Shown piece by piece: positions 48,354-60,134 of a stretch of 64,000 bases of DNA (its first letter is position 1; every line of letters starts with the position of its first letter). The notes beneath the pieces are model-generated. The model worked only from the letters and a program-made list of their open reading frames with translations. It made no database searches and was not told the origin of the DNA. The position numbers and the translations under genes were made by a program. This stretch comes from Nemopilema nomurai (taxonomy: Eukaryota > Cnidaria > Scyphozoa > Rhizostomeae > Rhizostomatidae), in contig PEDN01001352.1 of assembly GCA_003864495.1 (NCBI GenBank), positions 1,116,001 through 1,180,000 on the forward strand, read 5' to 3'.

Positions 48354-51300
48354 TTAATTCACCTGGTCGCCCTGTACAGCTTTGTTCTCGAGACCAATTC
48401 TACCCCAGTCATCTTGACCTTCGCCTTTTCTAAACGACGCCTGGTCACTCTCTTGTCTTCTGCGATGCATTCTGTAGAACATGGCTACCACGAGAGCAAT
48501 CAGCAACAGGATTCCTGCTCCGAGTCCGGCAACGATGAATGTCAGGCTGTTTGAGCCAGCTTCAGTCTTAGCTACGAAGAATGACAACCTACTTAGAAAC
48601 TGCACGTAAATAATGCTTTAGACAGTTCGGCGTTCAATTTCATAGGAAGAGCATCTAGCTCCGGTTAAGTTAGCAACTAAAAAGTTTCTGGCTTCGGTTT
48701 GTTCAAGGAGCATGATTAATAGTAGAATTAATATAGAATGGAATTAATATAGAAGGTGATGAATGTAGAATGGAATGAATGAGAGACAGTTACCCAAGAT
48801 GCGACCAATTCTGGGTTATTGTTTAAGAATATAAGCCTCAGGTAGGCTAATTCTTGGTAGTGTTACTCCTTGTTTAACGAGATCCTGACTCATTTAAATT
48901 CCCACTCTGGTTCCTTGCTTGGAGGTCATACGGTTCTCTTTCTTTATTATGAAATTTTATCGCCTTGTAGGTTTTTTGTCCGTAGTCTATCGTAACTTTT
49001 AAGTCGAATTTATACAAAAGAAAGAAAATATAAAAGCACCTTTTGCATTTATTCCCAGGAAATACTCCTTGTTGTTTGTATACATTGTTGTTTACAAAAT
49101 TACAATAAAAAGATGGCAATGCAAATTTAATTGACCATTTTGTTATTCCTGTTCAATGACTGGTGCTTTACGGTGCCCAGCTACAAGGACACCAAAAAGT
49201 TGTCCCATTAATGGCATATAATACAAGCTTACTTACTTTTAGCACTCTCATCCAGTCTCAGTTCCAGATCCAAATTGTAATATTGGGAAGGAGGTTTAGC
49301 GTCCTCCTGAACATCTCTCTTGCCCCTGTTATTTTGGTTTTTTCTGTTGTTGTTGTTTGGAGAGCCCCTGGTGCATCGGGCATCAGTCGAACTCACGAAG
49401 CACAGAAAGAAGCGACAATGAAAGAACACAGCGGTACTGTTCTGTAGGAACCGGACTGCCGGAACGCTGAACCGGTTCTTGTTGTTAGGTGCTCGGTAAA
49501 ACATTACCCCTTCTTTTCCGTTGGCCTGGCTGTAAGAAAAACATGAAGCAAAATACAATGTGTGCTATAGTCAGTGGAATTTGCAAAAGGCCATGCCAAA
49601 TCGTTTATTGGTTAACATTGCCCTCTCCCATCACATCACAGACACACAGTCTGGGTACATGACATTGTAAAAGGCAGTTTGGGAGGTTTGCGAAAAGACT
49701 AGCAATGTCTGACAGACACCGCGGAGCTTTGAGAAAAGTGGGGGGTCTAAAAAAAGTGGGGGGGGGGCTAAAGTCATTGAAAAAGAGGCTTTATTGGTAG
49801 TTTATTACTTAATATCTGACATTTTCTGCAAAAAGTGGGGGGGCTAAAGCCCCCCCTGCTCCGCGGTGCCTGTCTGTGTAAGGCATTTCAATGAATTCCT
49901 CCCTATATGTTGAGATTGAATTGAAGGTTATAATCTCAGAAAAGCTTGCTTTCTTATCCATACTCTGGTAAACTATTTAAGTTAGCATCCGTAGTGTTTG
50001 AGTCGAAAGCAACCATTGATACTTGACGTACCCATTCTGAATAAACGTCAGCTTGTTTGGATGATTCAGGTTCATTGTCGGAGTTGCAAAGCATTCATCA
50101 GCAATGAGCACAATGTCGTTGGCATTTGTGTTTGCAAACAGCTCGAGGTACACCCAGTCTCGCAACTGCACTCTTACTGGGTAGACGGAGTGCAGCCGGC
50201 TGTACAATGCATCAGTATACATTTGGAAAAATGTTGAGAAGTTTCCAAAGCCAACTGTGGATGGAGAAAACGCATTCTGGTTAAATAGCAAAGCACATTC
50301 AAGATTGTTATGTAGGGCAGGGTTTTGTTGTGTAGGGCAGTTCAAATTCTTGGACGTGAAATTCATCGCAACTTGTTGTTTTCTTTATTGTATTGATCGA
50401 ATCCATGAGTGTCACCTGTATGACTTGAAGACAGAGGCTTTGGAAAACTGTTGACGATTGCTCTTACCTTCTGAAACCGTGATATTGTACTGTGGTGTAT
50501 ATCCTAGCAGACTGACTGTACCGTTTTTGGCATACTTGCAGGAGAACTTGACAATTTGGTCGTTGTCTCGAATAACTCCGTTCACCACTTTGGCCTTGAA
50601 GGTCACCACGTTCTCATAAATAACATGGGTGTTAGTTGTGCGCCTGGTGGCACCGCATATTCCGAGGGTGCCGCCCAATGTTATCTTTGTTGACGAGATA
50701 GAAGCACGACATGATGTATCTCGAAGAGCGATCCTGGAGTACAAAGAGACGTTGTACCTCGCAAGCACAAGCTCGATGTTCATGTTACTGCGACTGCAAG
50801 TCACAGTTGGTGTGCTGTCTGCAATAGAAGAAGTGGAGATATCACATTGAAGGTCTAAAACTAAGTTGATTTTGCCCCAAACAATGTCCAATGCTCCAAC
50901 ACTAACGAAATTTCTTCAATTTCAATCATCAATCACACTACTCTTTTATCACCTTTAAGATCTCTTCATCAAATGAAAGGAATTTTGAAATGTGTCTTAT
51001 AATGTAGTTTCACTTATGCTTGAAGCATTGCAACTTCCGAAAGAGCAATTTCCGATGTTTCTAATCAATGCGGAGCTACCTAATTTTGATTTTTACTTAA
51101 ATTTGGAAAAGCATTCAACATGAATGGGCCTAAATGTGCCTGCTGCTTCTGAGACTTTGTTTAGAAGCTCAAACGCAAAAAAACTTATTGCAGAATACCA
51201 AAAGTAATATAGTATAAATATATATATAACCACAGTGATTTACCATTAAACATCAAGCACAAGGTGTAATGTGGCTCACCTCTTAATCCACAGTATCTTG

Positions 51301-54300
51301 AATTGCAAACATTTACTCCATTTAGCCAGTAAACAAAGAAGTTGCCGCAATTTTTTATGTATATGTCTTTGTGATGCGCACATGTACAGGTTCCGAATCT
51401 CGAGAAGCAAACAGTCCTCTGAACAACACCTTAAAAGCGGAAAGAGTTTTTAGGTCAATCATCAAGAAAGTGTTATTTGGTTCCAATGAAGAATAATTGG
51501 TCTTGCTTGTTGCCCACAGCTAGAGTCTATTAGCCACCTCCTCTACCTTTTCTTACTCATTCCCTCTTCTTCTTTACCCTTTTTTTCCCTATTCCTCTTT
51601 CCCCTTTCATTTCTTCCTCTTTTCTCTATTCTGTACTCTGACAAAGAAGTGCTTCGTTTTTGGTACCGCTGCACTACCTAAGCTCGAATATCCAATAAAT
51701 TGGTAGACATTCAAAATCATTAATCAAGGGCTAAAAGCTATTATCATTTCCAGCATAAGAGCTAGACATAATAGTGGGTCATTCTATAACCTTTTGTTAA
51801 TTTAGAGAGGGTTCATAGAGCGTTCTATCTAGGTTAGAAAATTGAAAATGCTGTAAATACAGTTCACCTTTTGGCAGTTCCGAAGGTACCATAATTATTT
51901 CCCGTAAAATGTATGGCATAAAAGCACAAAAGCAGCTGGGAATTTTCATCTTCATGTAGCAAGCTGGCTAGAGGCTGAAGGGATGTGTCACTTGGTAGGA
52001 GCTGCTTTTTTAAAAAGAACCGGAAACCAGTTGCAATTATTCAAAAATGTAGTACCGTTTAAGAGAAAAGGAAACATAGAACTTAAAGGCAACTCGTAGC
52101 AAAACATCTGCTAATAAGATGAAAACGCCAGAGGCTTCAAGGGAACGTCTCCGGCAAATTGCAAACCTTGTGATGTGGTGGGCCTAGAGCCCGACTGTAT
52201 CCAGCCTTGGTAAGCAGACCCGCACTTGTAAGCATTACCTCCATTGTTTGGGCAATAATCAAGCATATTATAGCCAGCGGCACCCATGAAACGATACCAG
52301 CCATACACCTCTACATCACATCTGAACGAACTCCAGTCGCTGTAGGTATTGGCGCGATCTGGGTTCGCCAGGACCTGGTAGTGGCTGCACCCGTCAATGA
52401 GGTATGCACCTGGTGTTGTTGGGCCCAATGTTGTTGGTGGGACTGTTGAGCTTTGCGGGCAGAAGATGCAACGGACCGGATAGGATGGGTGGCAGTTTGT
52501 TGTGTTTTGACCCTGCAGCCCAGCACGGGTGGAAGCTTATAGAAAAAAAGAAAATGCAGCAACCACTTTTCAATGGTACGTATCAGAGCGTGTATTCTGT
52601 GCCAGATAACTATCTACCTTGAATGGGGGTTAAATTGTCACCTGAGTCCTGGGGTTTACTCTCTTTGAAGAAGTTTCATTAAAACTGTATATCGATGGGG
52701 CTTGCAATTGGAATGGGTGACTAATTCCACTATTTACTAAATTTGATTAAATGGGTGATGCATTTGGTGTCTCGTGTACGCGTCCTTACATGCCTTGTGG
52801 ATGCAATAGATACCGGATTGCTTTCGGTATATGATTAATAAACATGGCAGCGGGCTATCCAGCTACACCTCTTTAACCACTTTCAAAACACTGTTTCAAA
52901 AGCACTTACTGTAGACATGCAACGTGAACTGTCCAGCTACACCTCTTTAACCACTTTTAAAACACTGTTTCGAAGGCACTTACTGTAGACATGCAACGTG
53001 AACTGTCCAGCTACACCTCTTTGACCACTTTCAAAACACTGTTTCAAAAGCACTTACTGTAGACATGCAACGTGAACTGTCCAGCTACACCTCTTTAACC
53101 ACTTTCAAAACACTGTTTCAAAGCACTTACTGTAGACATGCAACGTGAACTGTCCAGCTACACCTCTTTAACCACTTTCAAAACACTGTTTCAAAAGCAC
53201 TTACTGTAGACATGCAACGTGAACTGTCCAGCTACACCTCTTTAACCACTTTCAAAACACTGTTTCGAAGGCACTTACTGTAGACATGCAACGTGAACTA
53301 TCCAGCTACACTTCTTTAACCACTTTCAAAACACTGTTTCAAAAGCACTTACTGTAGACATGCAACGTGAACTGTCCAGCTACACCTCTTTAACCACTTT
53401 TAAAACACTGTTTCGAAGGCACTTACTGTAGACATGCAACGTGAACTGTCCAGCTACACCTCTTTGACCACTTTCAAAACACTGTTTCGAAGGCACTTAC
53501 TGTAGACATGCAACGTGAACTGTCCAGCTACACCTCTTTAACCACTTTCAAAACACTGTTTCAAAAGCACTTACTGTAGACATGCAACGTGAACTGTCCA
53601 GCTACACCTCTTTGACCACTTTCAAAACACTGTTTCAAAGCACTTACTGTAGACATGCAACGTGAACTGTCCAGCTACACCTCTTTAACCACTTTCAAAA
53701 CACTGTTTCAAAAGCACTTACTGTAGACATGCAACGTGAACTGTCCAGCTACACCTCTTTAACCACTTTCAAAACACTGTTTCAAAAGCACTTACTGTAG
53801 ACATGCAGCGTGAACTGTCCAGCTACACCTCTTTAACCACTTTCAAAACACTGTTTCAAAAGCACTTACTGTAGACATGCAACGTGAACTGTCCAGCTAC
53901 ACCTCTTTAACCACTTTCAAAACACTGTTTCAAAAGCACTTACTGTAGACATGCAACGTGAACTGTCCAGCTACACCTCTTTAACCACTTTCAAAACACT
54001 GTTTCAAAAGCACTTACTGTAGACATGCAACGTGAACTGTCCAGCTACACCTCTTTAACCACTTTCAAAACACTGTTTCAAAAGCACTTACTGTAGACAT
54101 GCAACGTGAACTGTCCAGCTACACCTCTTTAACCACTTTCAAAACACTGTTTCAAAAGCACTTACTGTAGACATGCAGCGTGAACTGCAAAGGTATCGTG
54201 CTCTGTAGTTGTAAGCCAGCGCCACCCGACGCATAGTCTTCAACCATAATTGAAAGCGGGTACCACCCAGTGCTGATTCCTGAAGGCAGCGACAGTGCAC

Positions 54301-57300
54301 AAGAGCTCTGCAAGTGATAAACATCAGCAAGTTGACAGATAATTTTTGCAACTAGGTAGTGAGAAGCAAAGTAACACTGTTTGTGTAAATGGCTACAGCC
54401 GTTCTCGAAAATGATAGAGAAAGGCTGAGATGCAGTTGGTACTCATTATCGACACATTTTGGAAAAGTGGCATTTTTGTATTGCAGATAGCGACTGAACT
54501 TTCATGTGGACAGACTATCTATGCTGCATAGGGGTGTAACAGATAGTAAATGTATTGAACTTAGACAACCAGCAACCTTGCACGCTCTAGTAATAGCCAA
54601 CAAAACAAAAAACATAGACCATTTCTTCTTATCATCAAGGAAGATGAGACGATCATATTTGAGAATGTTAATCTTTGCAGTGATGGCACAAAGAGCCAAG
54701 CAATGCCTCAGATGAAAGACAAACCCCAATGAGTGTTCCGAGTCTGAAATTCCAAATGCCTCCTCCTTCTACAGCGTTGGTGGCCCATCTGCACCTCAGG
54801 GTGTCGCCGTCAAGGTCATACAGTGGCAAGACGTAGGTCCGTGACTGGTAGTAATCATGCTCGATCACGGGCAAGTGCAGTGCCTGTGGTGGTCTGTTGA
54901 TGCGGCCTGTCGCAGGGTTTGTTTGGAAGGTTAACACTGCTTCCACGTGCCACGCTGAGTCTCCCAAGGCTGTGAGGTCGCTTACCCAGCAGCATGAGGC
55001 GGTCCTGTTATGAAAAGCAACTGTTTTGTTCCTTTGTTCCTTTTTCTATTGAAAATAACTATCTGCAATTGCAGCTTCTTGTACATGTTAATAAGAACAT
55101 ACAAGAACATGCTGTACTTTGAAGATAAGTGAAACGTACACCGCAGCAGAACAAAACACCAATATACCAAATTTTCTAAAAATATAGAATATTTTCAAAT
55201 TTCATGTATTTCATATTTTATACATATCTATACAGTGTACAAATTCAATAAAGTCTACTGTTTTACAATTTGGCCCTGTTAAAACTAAAGTTGCTTATAA
55301 AGTAGTTAGAAATAAATTAGATAAAAATATACACATCTGAATACAATAAGATATCTGTACAAAGTTAAAGATTTACGTACCCCAACTGTTTCAACTTAGG
55401 TTTAAAAGAGTATACCGAGGGGGCCTCTTTGATATCGTTGTTAAGCTTTAGAATTAAGCAATTAAACTTGTGCCAATGTATAAGTTTGCAGTTGACAGGT
55501 GGGTAATTACTAATGCTGAAAAAGCGTTGCACTTACTGAAACTTGTATACATATTGCTTAGGTAGTGACACTGTAACTACATTTGATCCGATGTTGAAAT
55601 CAAACGCTGTTGTAAACTTCTCACAGACATATGACATTGGAAAAGTGGTTATTGAACCAGCCCATGAGCTTGTTGAAGGCCCGTAGAGAACCGTCCACGC
55701 ACCATGGTTGAATGTCTGGCATGATGCAATCGTTGCTTGGGTACACGGGGCTCCGTCACTTCTTCGCCAAGATGTCCCATACTTGACATGGACCTTTATT
55801 GCAAAGAGAGATTCATCTATGTAAGTGTCAGTAGCCTGATTTTATCATATGGTTAACCCAATGGACCCATAATCATGTTTAGGTTAAGCGTCAATTTTGC
55901 TAAAATTGCTAATTTTGAAATAATTAATGCTCTGTTTACATTACAACTTGTAGCCAGGGTTGAACCTGGGCTAACTTTGTTTACAGTTTTCCATCGCCCG
56001 TTCTGTATCAACGCATTGAGTGTCGTTAAATTATCCCTTGCATTGTAATGAGTAATGTTATCTTTGCATCCAGCCGAAGTATATCGAGCATATCATCATA
56101 GTAACCTATCACTTGATATAATCGCTTTGCCCCATCCCGCCTTTCACATCGCCAACGTTCCGTTTCTAGTCATTTTTGGATATATTTTGAATGTATCTGT
56201 TGTGGAAGACCTTTGGAGTAAAGCTTAAGAAAGGTCTACTTACTCGGGCTTAGGCCCATTGGCCTAGCCCCATCGGTTTGCCTCAGGTGTATCTTCACCA
56301 TCAGAAGAAGAACGCAACCAATCACAAAACGTATCCCGATTTATAGGTTCACCAAACTGGAGCTTGACTCCTGTTGACAGATTTTTCCTTTTCGGTATTG
56401 ATTCAGATAGGCACGTGGACCAAGAAACCTCTCTTCCACATCGCAACCTACAGACCATTATCCGTACAAACCGCTGGACAATGGAAACGGCATCAAATAT
56501 ACACTGAAAGAAGCTGCTGCATTCCAGTCACATTCAAACGCCTTACTTTGACCAATTCAGATGACCCGACCCGACTGCTTAATCAGTCTACCAATGCAGT
56601 GATTAGCTGTTGCTAGTGATGAATTGGCGCGCCAGCTTTCCGTATGTATCTGCGGCCACTATTATTGGCTAAAACCGTCCAATGAAACACCGAGATCAAC
56701 GATGAATGGACTTAAAAGGCTTGAATTGATAACAATAGTAGTTTGCAGATCTCATTTACCTGGAACGACTTCTGATGATCCGTAACCTGCGACTTTTGTC
56801 GAGTGAAATATTAAGAACGGTTGGGTATGGTTGTCAAACCAGTCCACTGATGCCTGAGTTTAAATGACAAAGTTGGCACTGCAGATGACTTTTAGCGGTC
56901 ATTTTCAAGACTTGTCCCTATTGAGTTACTGAAATGGTTCACTGCCATTCTGACTGGCGCTGACAATGTAGAGAAATAACTAGAAAGCATCTCCAAACAG
57001 TGTATCATTTTGCACCCACTTTTAGGAACATTTGAATTCTGGGTACTTTATTGCGGTGACAGGTGAGGCACAAATTCTGCTCTGTTTTCTGTGCCTCGTA
57101 AAGAGCCTTTCTTCGTTTCTGGCTATAAATGAGAATCCATTAATCTCTAAAGTATTACAGACAAAAGAAGCTTGTAATTTGATATGAGCATTATTCAATA
57201 TTTCAGATTATTCATTTACAAAGAAAGCCTTGCTGGTGTCAGCTCAATCGCTGAAGCCTTATGAAGGATCACCTGAAAGGATAATTGAAATCTTCAGTTT

Positions 57301-58310
57301 TGGATTGCAGTGAATTGGGACGATTGTCAATTATGCTAATAAGCAGATGGCTTCTGCATCACCATTTGATCGCCACTAGTACAATCTGCTTCAAGAAAAG
57401 TACGGCGAAACCTATCTGAATGTTAATAAATTGAACAATGTTTGGATCATTGCTAAGTACCAAATTTTCTGTCTCCAAGAAGCTGTTTCCGTCTAACATT
57501 TTCTATTTTAAGGAAACTGTCTTCATCGCTGACAGATACTCTCGCAATGTTTTTCCCAGACGTTTAAACGCTGGACAAAAATGCTAGAGTTGGATTGTCA
57601 CTTTTTGAACCCTGAACTGCATTAATGCACTGCTGAAAAAATTTGATGGCAAGCTTAGCAATGATTATCGCTGGCAACATTCACACAGAGAAGCTCTTGT
57701 AGAAATTAAAAAAGGCACTTAGCAGCTAACATCTTTAACATCTAAGATGTCTTCGAAAGAGAAATAAGAACCATGGTCTTTGCTAACTTCACAATTCTCT
57801 AAGGACGCTCCACAAACTGACGCTGCGCAAGCGCTGAACATTTAGCCGTAGTTTGCTTTGGCTGAGTCGAATAACTTCCCTACGAGACCTCTCTGAGTAG
57901 CGAGTAGTGAAAGAGATATTTCGAATTGAAGTGCTACTGGAATTCGTTAGACGACTGTTAAGATCAAACTATACCACCTTAGAGAATCTGATAACACTGA
58001 AAGTTGCTGCTTTGAAAGACAGATGCTTTGAAATAATACAGAATATGAACTTTGGAAATGTTCGCCTTTCTTTCGTGGCATTATGACTGCAACCAAAATA
58101 GAAGAGCATAGGAGTGAAAAATGCTATATGAAAATGACGAAAACTGCAAAAGCAAATTCAAGGTTTTATTACCTTGTAGTTTGACGCGGAAGGATTCGCT
58201 GGATAAAAGTTGGTGTCTGTCTCATTAACGATCCAGGTGATGTAGGCACCGCGAAAATGGGATGCCTCCGCAAAGCCAATAATCAACAGCAGAAACACAA
58301 CCGACTCCAT
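48354..58310 (-). CDS. Uromodulin-like ZP-domain transmembrane protein, 806 aa
   Basis: Ten exons: 58173-58310, 55537-55793, 54725-55004, 54166-54307, 52167-52535, 51280-51429, 50468-50818, 50032-50254, 49237-49529, 48354-48571 (TAA). All phases close (807 codons). Residues 1-16 form a signal peptide, followed directly by SHFRGAYITW. About 17-272 is a secreted module with CCW, TNPATGRIN, DLDGDTLRCRWAT and STGWYPLSIMVEDYAS, as seen in many cnidarian surface proteins. A Thr/Pro linker leads to a D8C cysteine-rich domain (about 320-445; GCSHY, GWYRFMGAAG, then TVCFSRFG) as in uromodulin, GP2 and OIT3. The ZP domain follows (ZP-N about 446-562, ZP-C to about 692), then a furin-type site RGKR (705-708), a membrane segment (about 746-767) and a short cytoplasmic tail. 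ZP proteins are cleaved at such sites and polymerise into extracellular filaments; a surface coat or mesoglea role is inferred. Two donors are weak (GTTTGT, GTTTGC). Intron 4 starts in a minisatellite. Confidence 0.9.
49708..49877. mobile_element. MITE-like inverted repeat in ZP gene intron 8
   Basis: Arms GACAGACACCGCGGAGC (49711-49727) and GCTCCGCGGTGCCTGTCTG (49858-49876) are inverted and nearly perfect. Between them are G runs (about 49740, 49760 and 49838) followed by GGGGCTAAAG motifs. About 170 bp, non-coding. Confidence 0.55.
51537..51635. repeat. Polypyrimidine tract in ZP gene intron 5
   Basis: About 100 bases, almost all C and T on the plus strand, so polypurine on the coding strand. 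It lies about 100 bp upstream (in gene direction) of exon 6 at 51429. It is low-complexity and carries no gene. Confidence 0.6.
52857..54187. repeat. 74-bp minisatellite, about 18 copies, spanning a splice-donor junction
   Basis: The unit (about 74 bp, some 73) begins CCAGCTACACCTCTTTAACC and ends ACATGCAACGTGAACTGT. About 18 copies are nearly identical, with scattered variants (TTTCGAAGG, TTTGACCAC, ACATGCAGCG). The rightmost copy overlaps the last 22 coding bases of ZP exon 4 and its GTAAGT donor (exon end 54166). Every other copy therefore repeats that exon end plus donor inside intron 4. Variant blocks recur in the same order near 52930-53060 and 53380-53500, suggesting block duplication. 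Confidence 0.95.
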
Positions 58311-59872
58311 GGTCCTGCGTTGGTAGGTGAAACCAGGTAGCTTTCTTGATGAGACTGTACTGCGATTTCACAGTTTGAAGTTCTTTGCGTTACCTACACC
58401 CTTATTGCAAATTCCTAACTTGCAGACTCTACCCGGCTTTGTAAGCTCGCTCTCTTATACACCAGACCTCTGTCAATCATGTTAAATGTCATTTAGGAAG
58501 GCTGTCATTCAAGTGACACTGCCCAAGGAAGTGTCAATCATGTTTCATACGGACACGGAAGAAAAAAGGCACTGCTGCAATAATGTCAAGTAATACAAAT
58601 GTCGTTTGTTTCCATTGAAGCTTGAGTTCTCGTGTCAACAATATCTAAACTTTACTTCACTAAATCTATATAGTATTGCCTTTGTTGACACCACTGAATA
58701 TTCACTGCAGGGCTATCAAATAGCTACCAGGCAAATCTGCAAACGCATGATCACAAGAACGTTTACTTCTATGTAAGAGTCAAAGGAACTTTCTTGAGCC
58801 AATGGAAAACCTGTTTAAGACTCCGTAATCTGTTTATTCCCCACATTTGAAGACCTGGAGGACCGAAGGGTGAAGATAGTAAACTACTATGGACACTCCT
58901 AAGAGACAAGCAAAGCGCCATCAGGGGATTTCCAAGCGACCCAGTGGGAATGAATGGAGTGTGCACCACATTGACCACTTCAATGAAAACGATTCCCAGT
59001 TGTATCAGCTGATTGAGAAGATTGATCTCCTTTATTTTTCAAGCAACATTTTTTCAAGCATCACCAAAAGAAGCAATGATTAGTAGTGAAACGTGCAGGA
59101 TTGCACGTACAAAACCGACCCAACTATGCTTCGCATTGGTAAGGGGAAAGTACCCCAATAAAGGAAGAATCTTCTTCACCTTTTTGTCATAGGGCGTGGG
59201 TGTTTGGAATCTCTTCCCATTTCGCCGACATTTTACAGGAACGTCTGAGAATTTCTTGGAAGAATTGCGTTTCACTATGACAAACAGACGTATCAGGTCT
59301 TTATAACTGACCAGACTAGCGCTGAGTCATCTGATGACCCCGAAGACCTATCTATTCCTACTTCAAGAATTCAGCAACATGTCAATTGCGCTACAGACGG
59401 AGTAAGTTTGCTGACAGCAATGAACCAGAAGAATAGATGATGGGTAGTCACTACAGGAAGGAGGGATAAGAGGAAACGGCAGTGCCGATTTGATACAAGA
59501 CAATTGTATAGGAGGCACGGGTTATATTTCATACAAACAGTTGCAGAAATCATAGAGAACTCAATATAATAATTCAGTATATCCTGCTTTCGGTTTCACC
59601 GAGATTTCGAAAATGTCCAACTCCATACGGGAATCTAAACCTTTAAAGTTATCAGAATTCTCAAACTCTTACCCCTTTTCGTTTTACTTGGCGTGATTTG
59701 GCTTAAAGTTTGATAAAAATTTCAGAAAATCAAGAAGTTTATAAACCAACATAATTCCATAAGCTTCTTGTCGAAACAGGCCTAGACATAAAGAGCGTCT
59801 CTAGTTGGGCTGCATGAATGTAACCTGTCTTTGGTCGCTCCACTCTTTTACCAGTGCTGACAAACAGAAGTT
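58311..59872. other. Upstream of the ZP gene; possible decayed coding relics
   Basis: The left part is the ZP gene promoter and 5' UTR. A plus-strand frame at 58889-59083 (MDTPKRQAKRHQGISKRPSG) and another around 59272-59400 (FHYDKQTYQVFITDQTS) look protein-like but match nothing I know and have no splice context. They may be remnants of one transposable element. Confidence 0.3.
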
Positions 59873-60134
59873 CGAGGATGGCTCAGTGGTTAGAGGTGCT
59901 GACTACGGACCCAAGGGTCCCGTGGTTCGAGTCCCTGGCATGACCAAACTTTCACCCAGAGTGAGGAGAGTTGCCAGCTCTCTGTAATTCCAGGCATAAG
60001 GAATCACGAGGTGTGGTCATATCGAGAGGAAGGATCAGGACACTGCTCGATAAGCTTAAGCTTCTCAGTGTCCTAAAAACTACCTTCGAATGCAAGGTAG
60101 AAACAAATCAAATCAAACAAATCAAATCAAATCA
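59873..60134 (+). mobile_element. tRNA-derived SINE, copy 2
   Basis: Begins CGAGGATGGCTCAGTGGTTA with A box at 59879-59889 and B box GGTTCGAGTCC at 59924-59934. The same body as copy 1 at 9759-10011 follows (CATGACCAAACTTTCACCCA, then AAGCTTAAGCTTCTCAGTG), with an (AAATC)n tail at about 60103-60134. The two copies differ by scattered substitutions. Confidence 0.85.

Noticed and set aside
50629..50850. 73-aa plus-strand ORF
   Set aside because: Antisense shadow of the ZP-N exon (50468-50818).
52857..54187. Regular direct repeats resembling a CRISPR array
   Set aside because: Units are contiguous 73-74-bp copies without unique spacers, in an intron of a eukaryotic gene; this is a minisatellite.
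57340..57480. Protein-like text (YNLLQEKYGETYLNVNKLNN) in ZP intron 1
   Set aside because: Interrupted by stops on both sides and without a recognisable family; perhaps an old repeat, but not supportable as a feature.
59873..59945. Functional tRNA gene
   Set aside because: A and B boxes are present, but the sequence continues into a SINE body with a tandem tail and exists as a second dispersed copy; no convincing cloverleaf acceptor stem.
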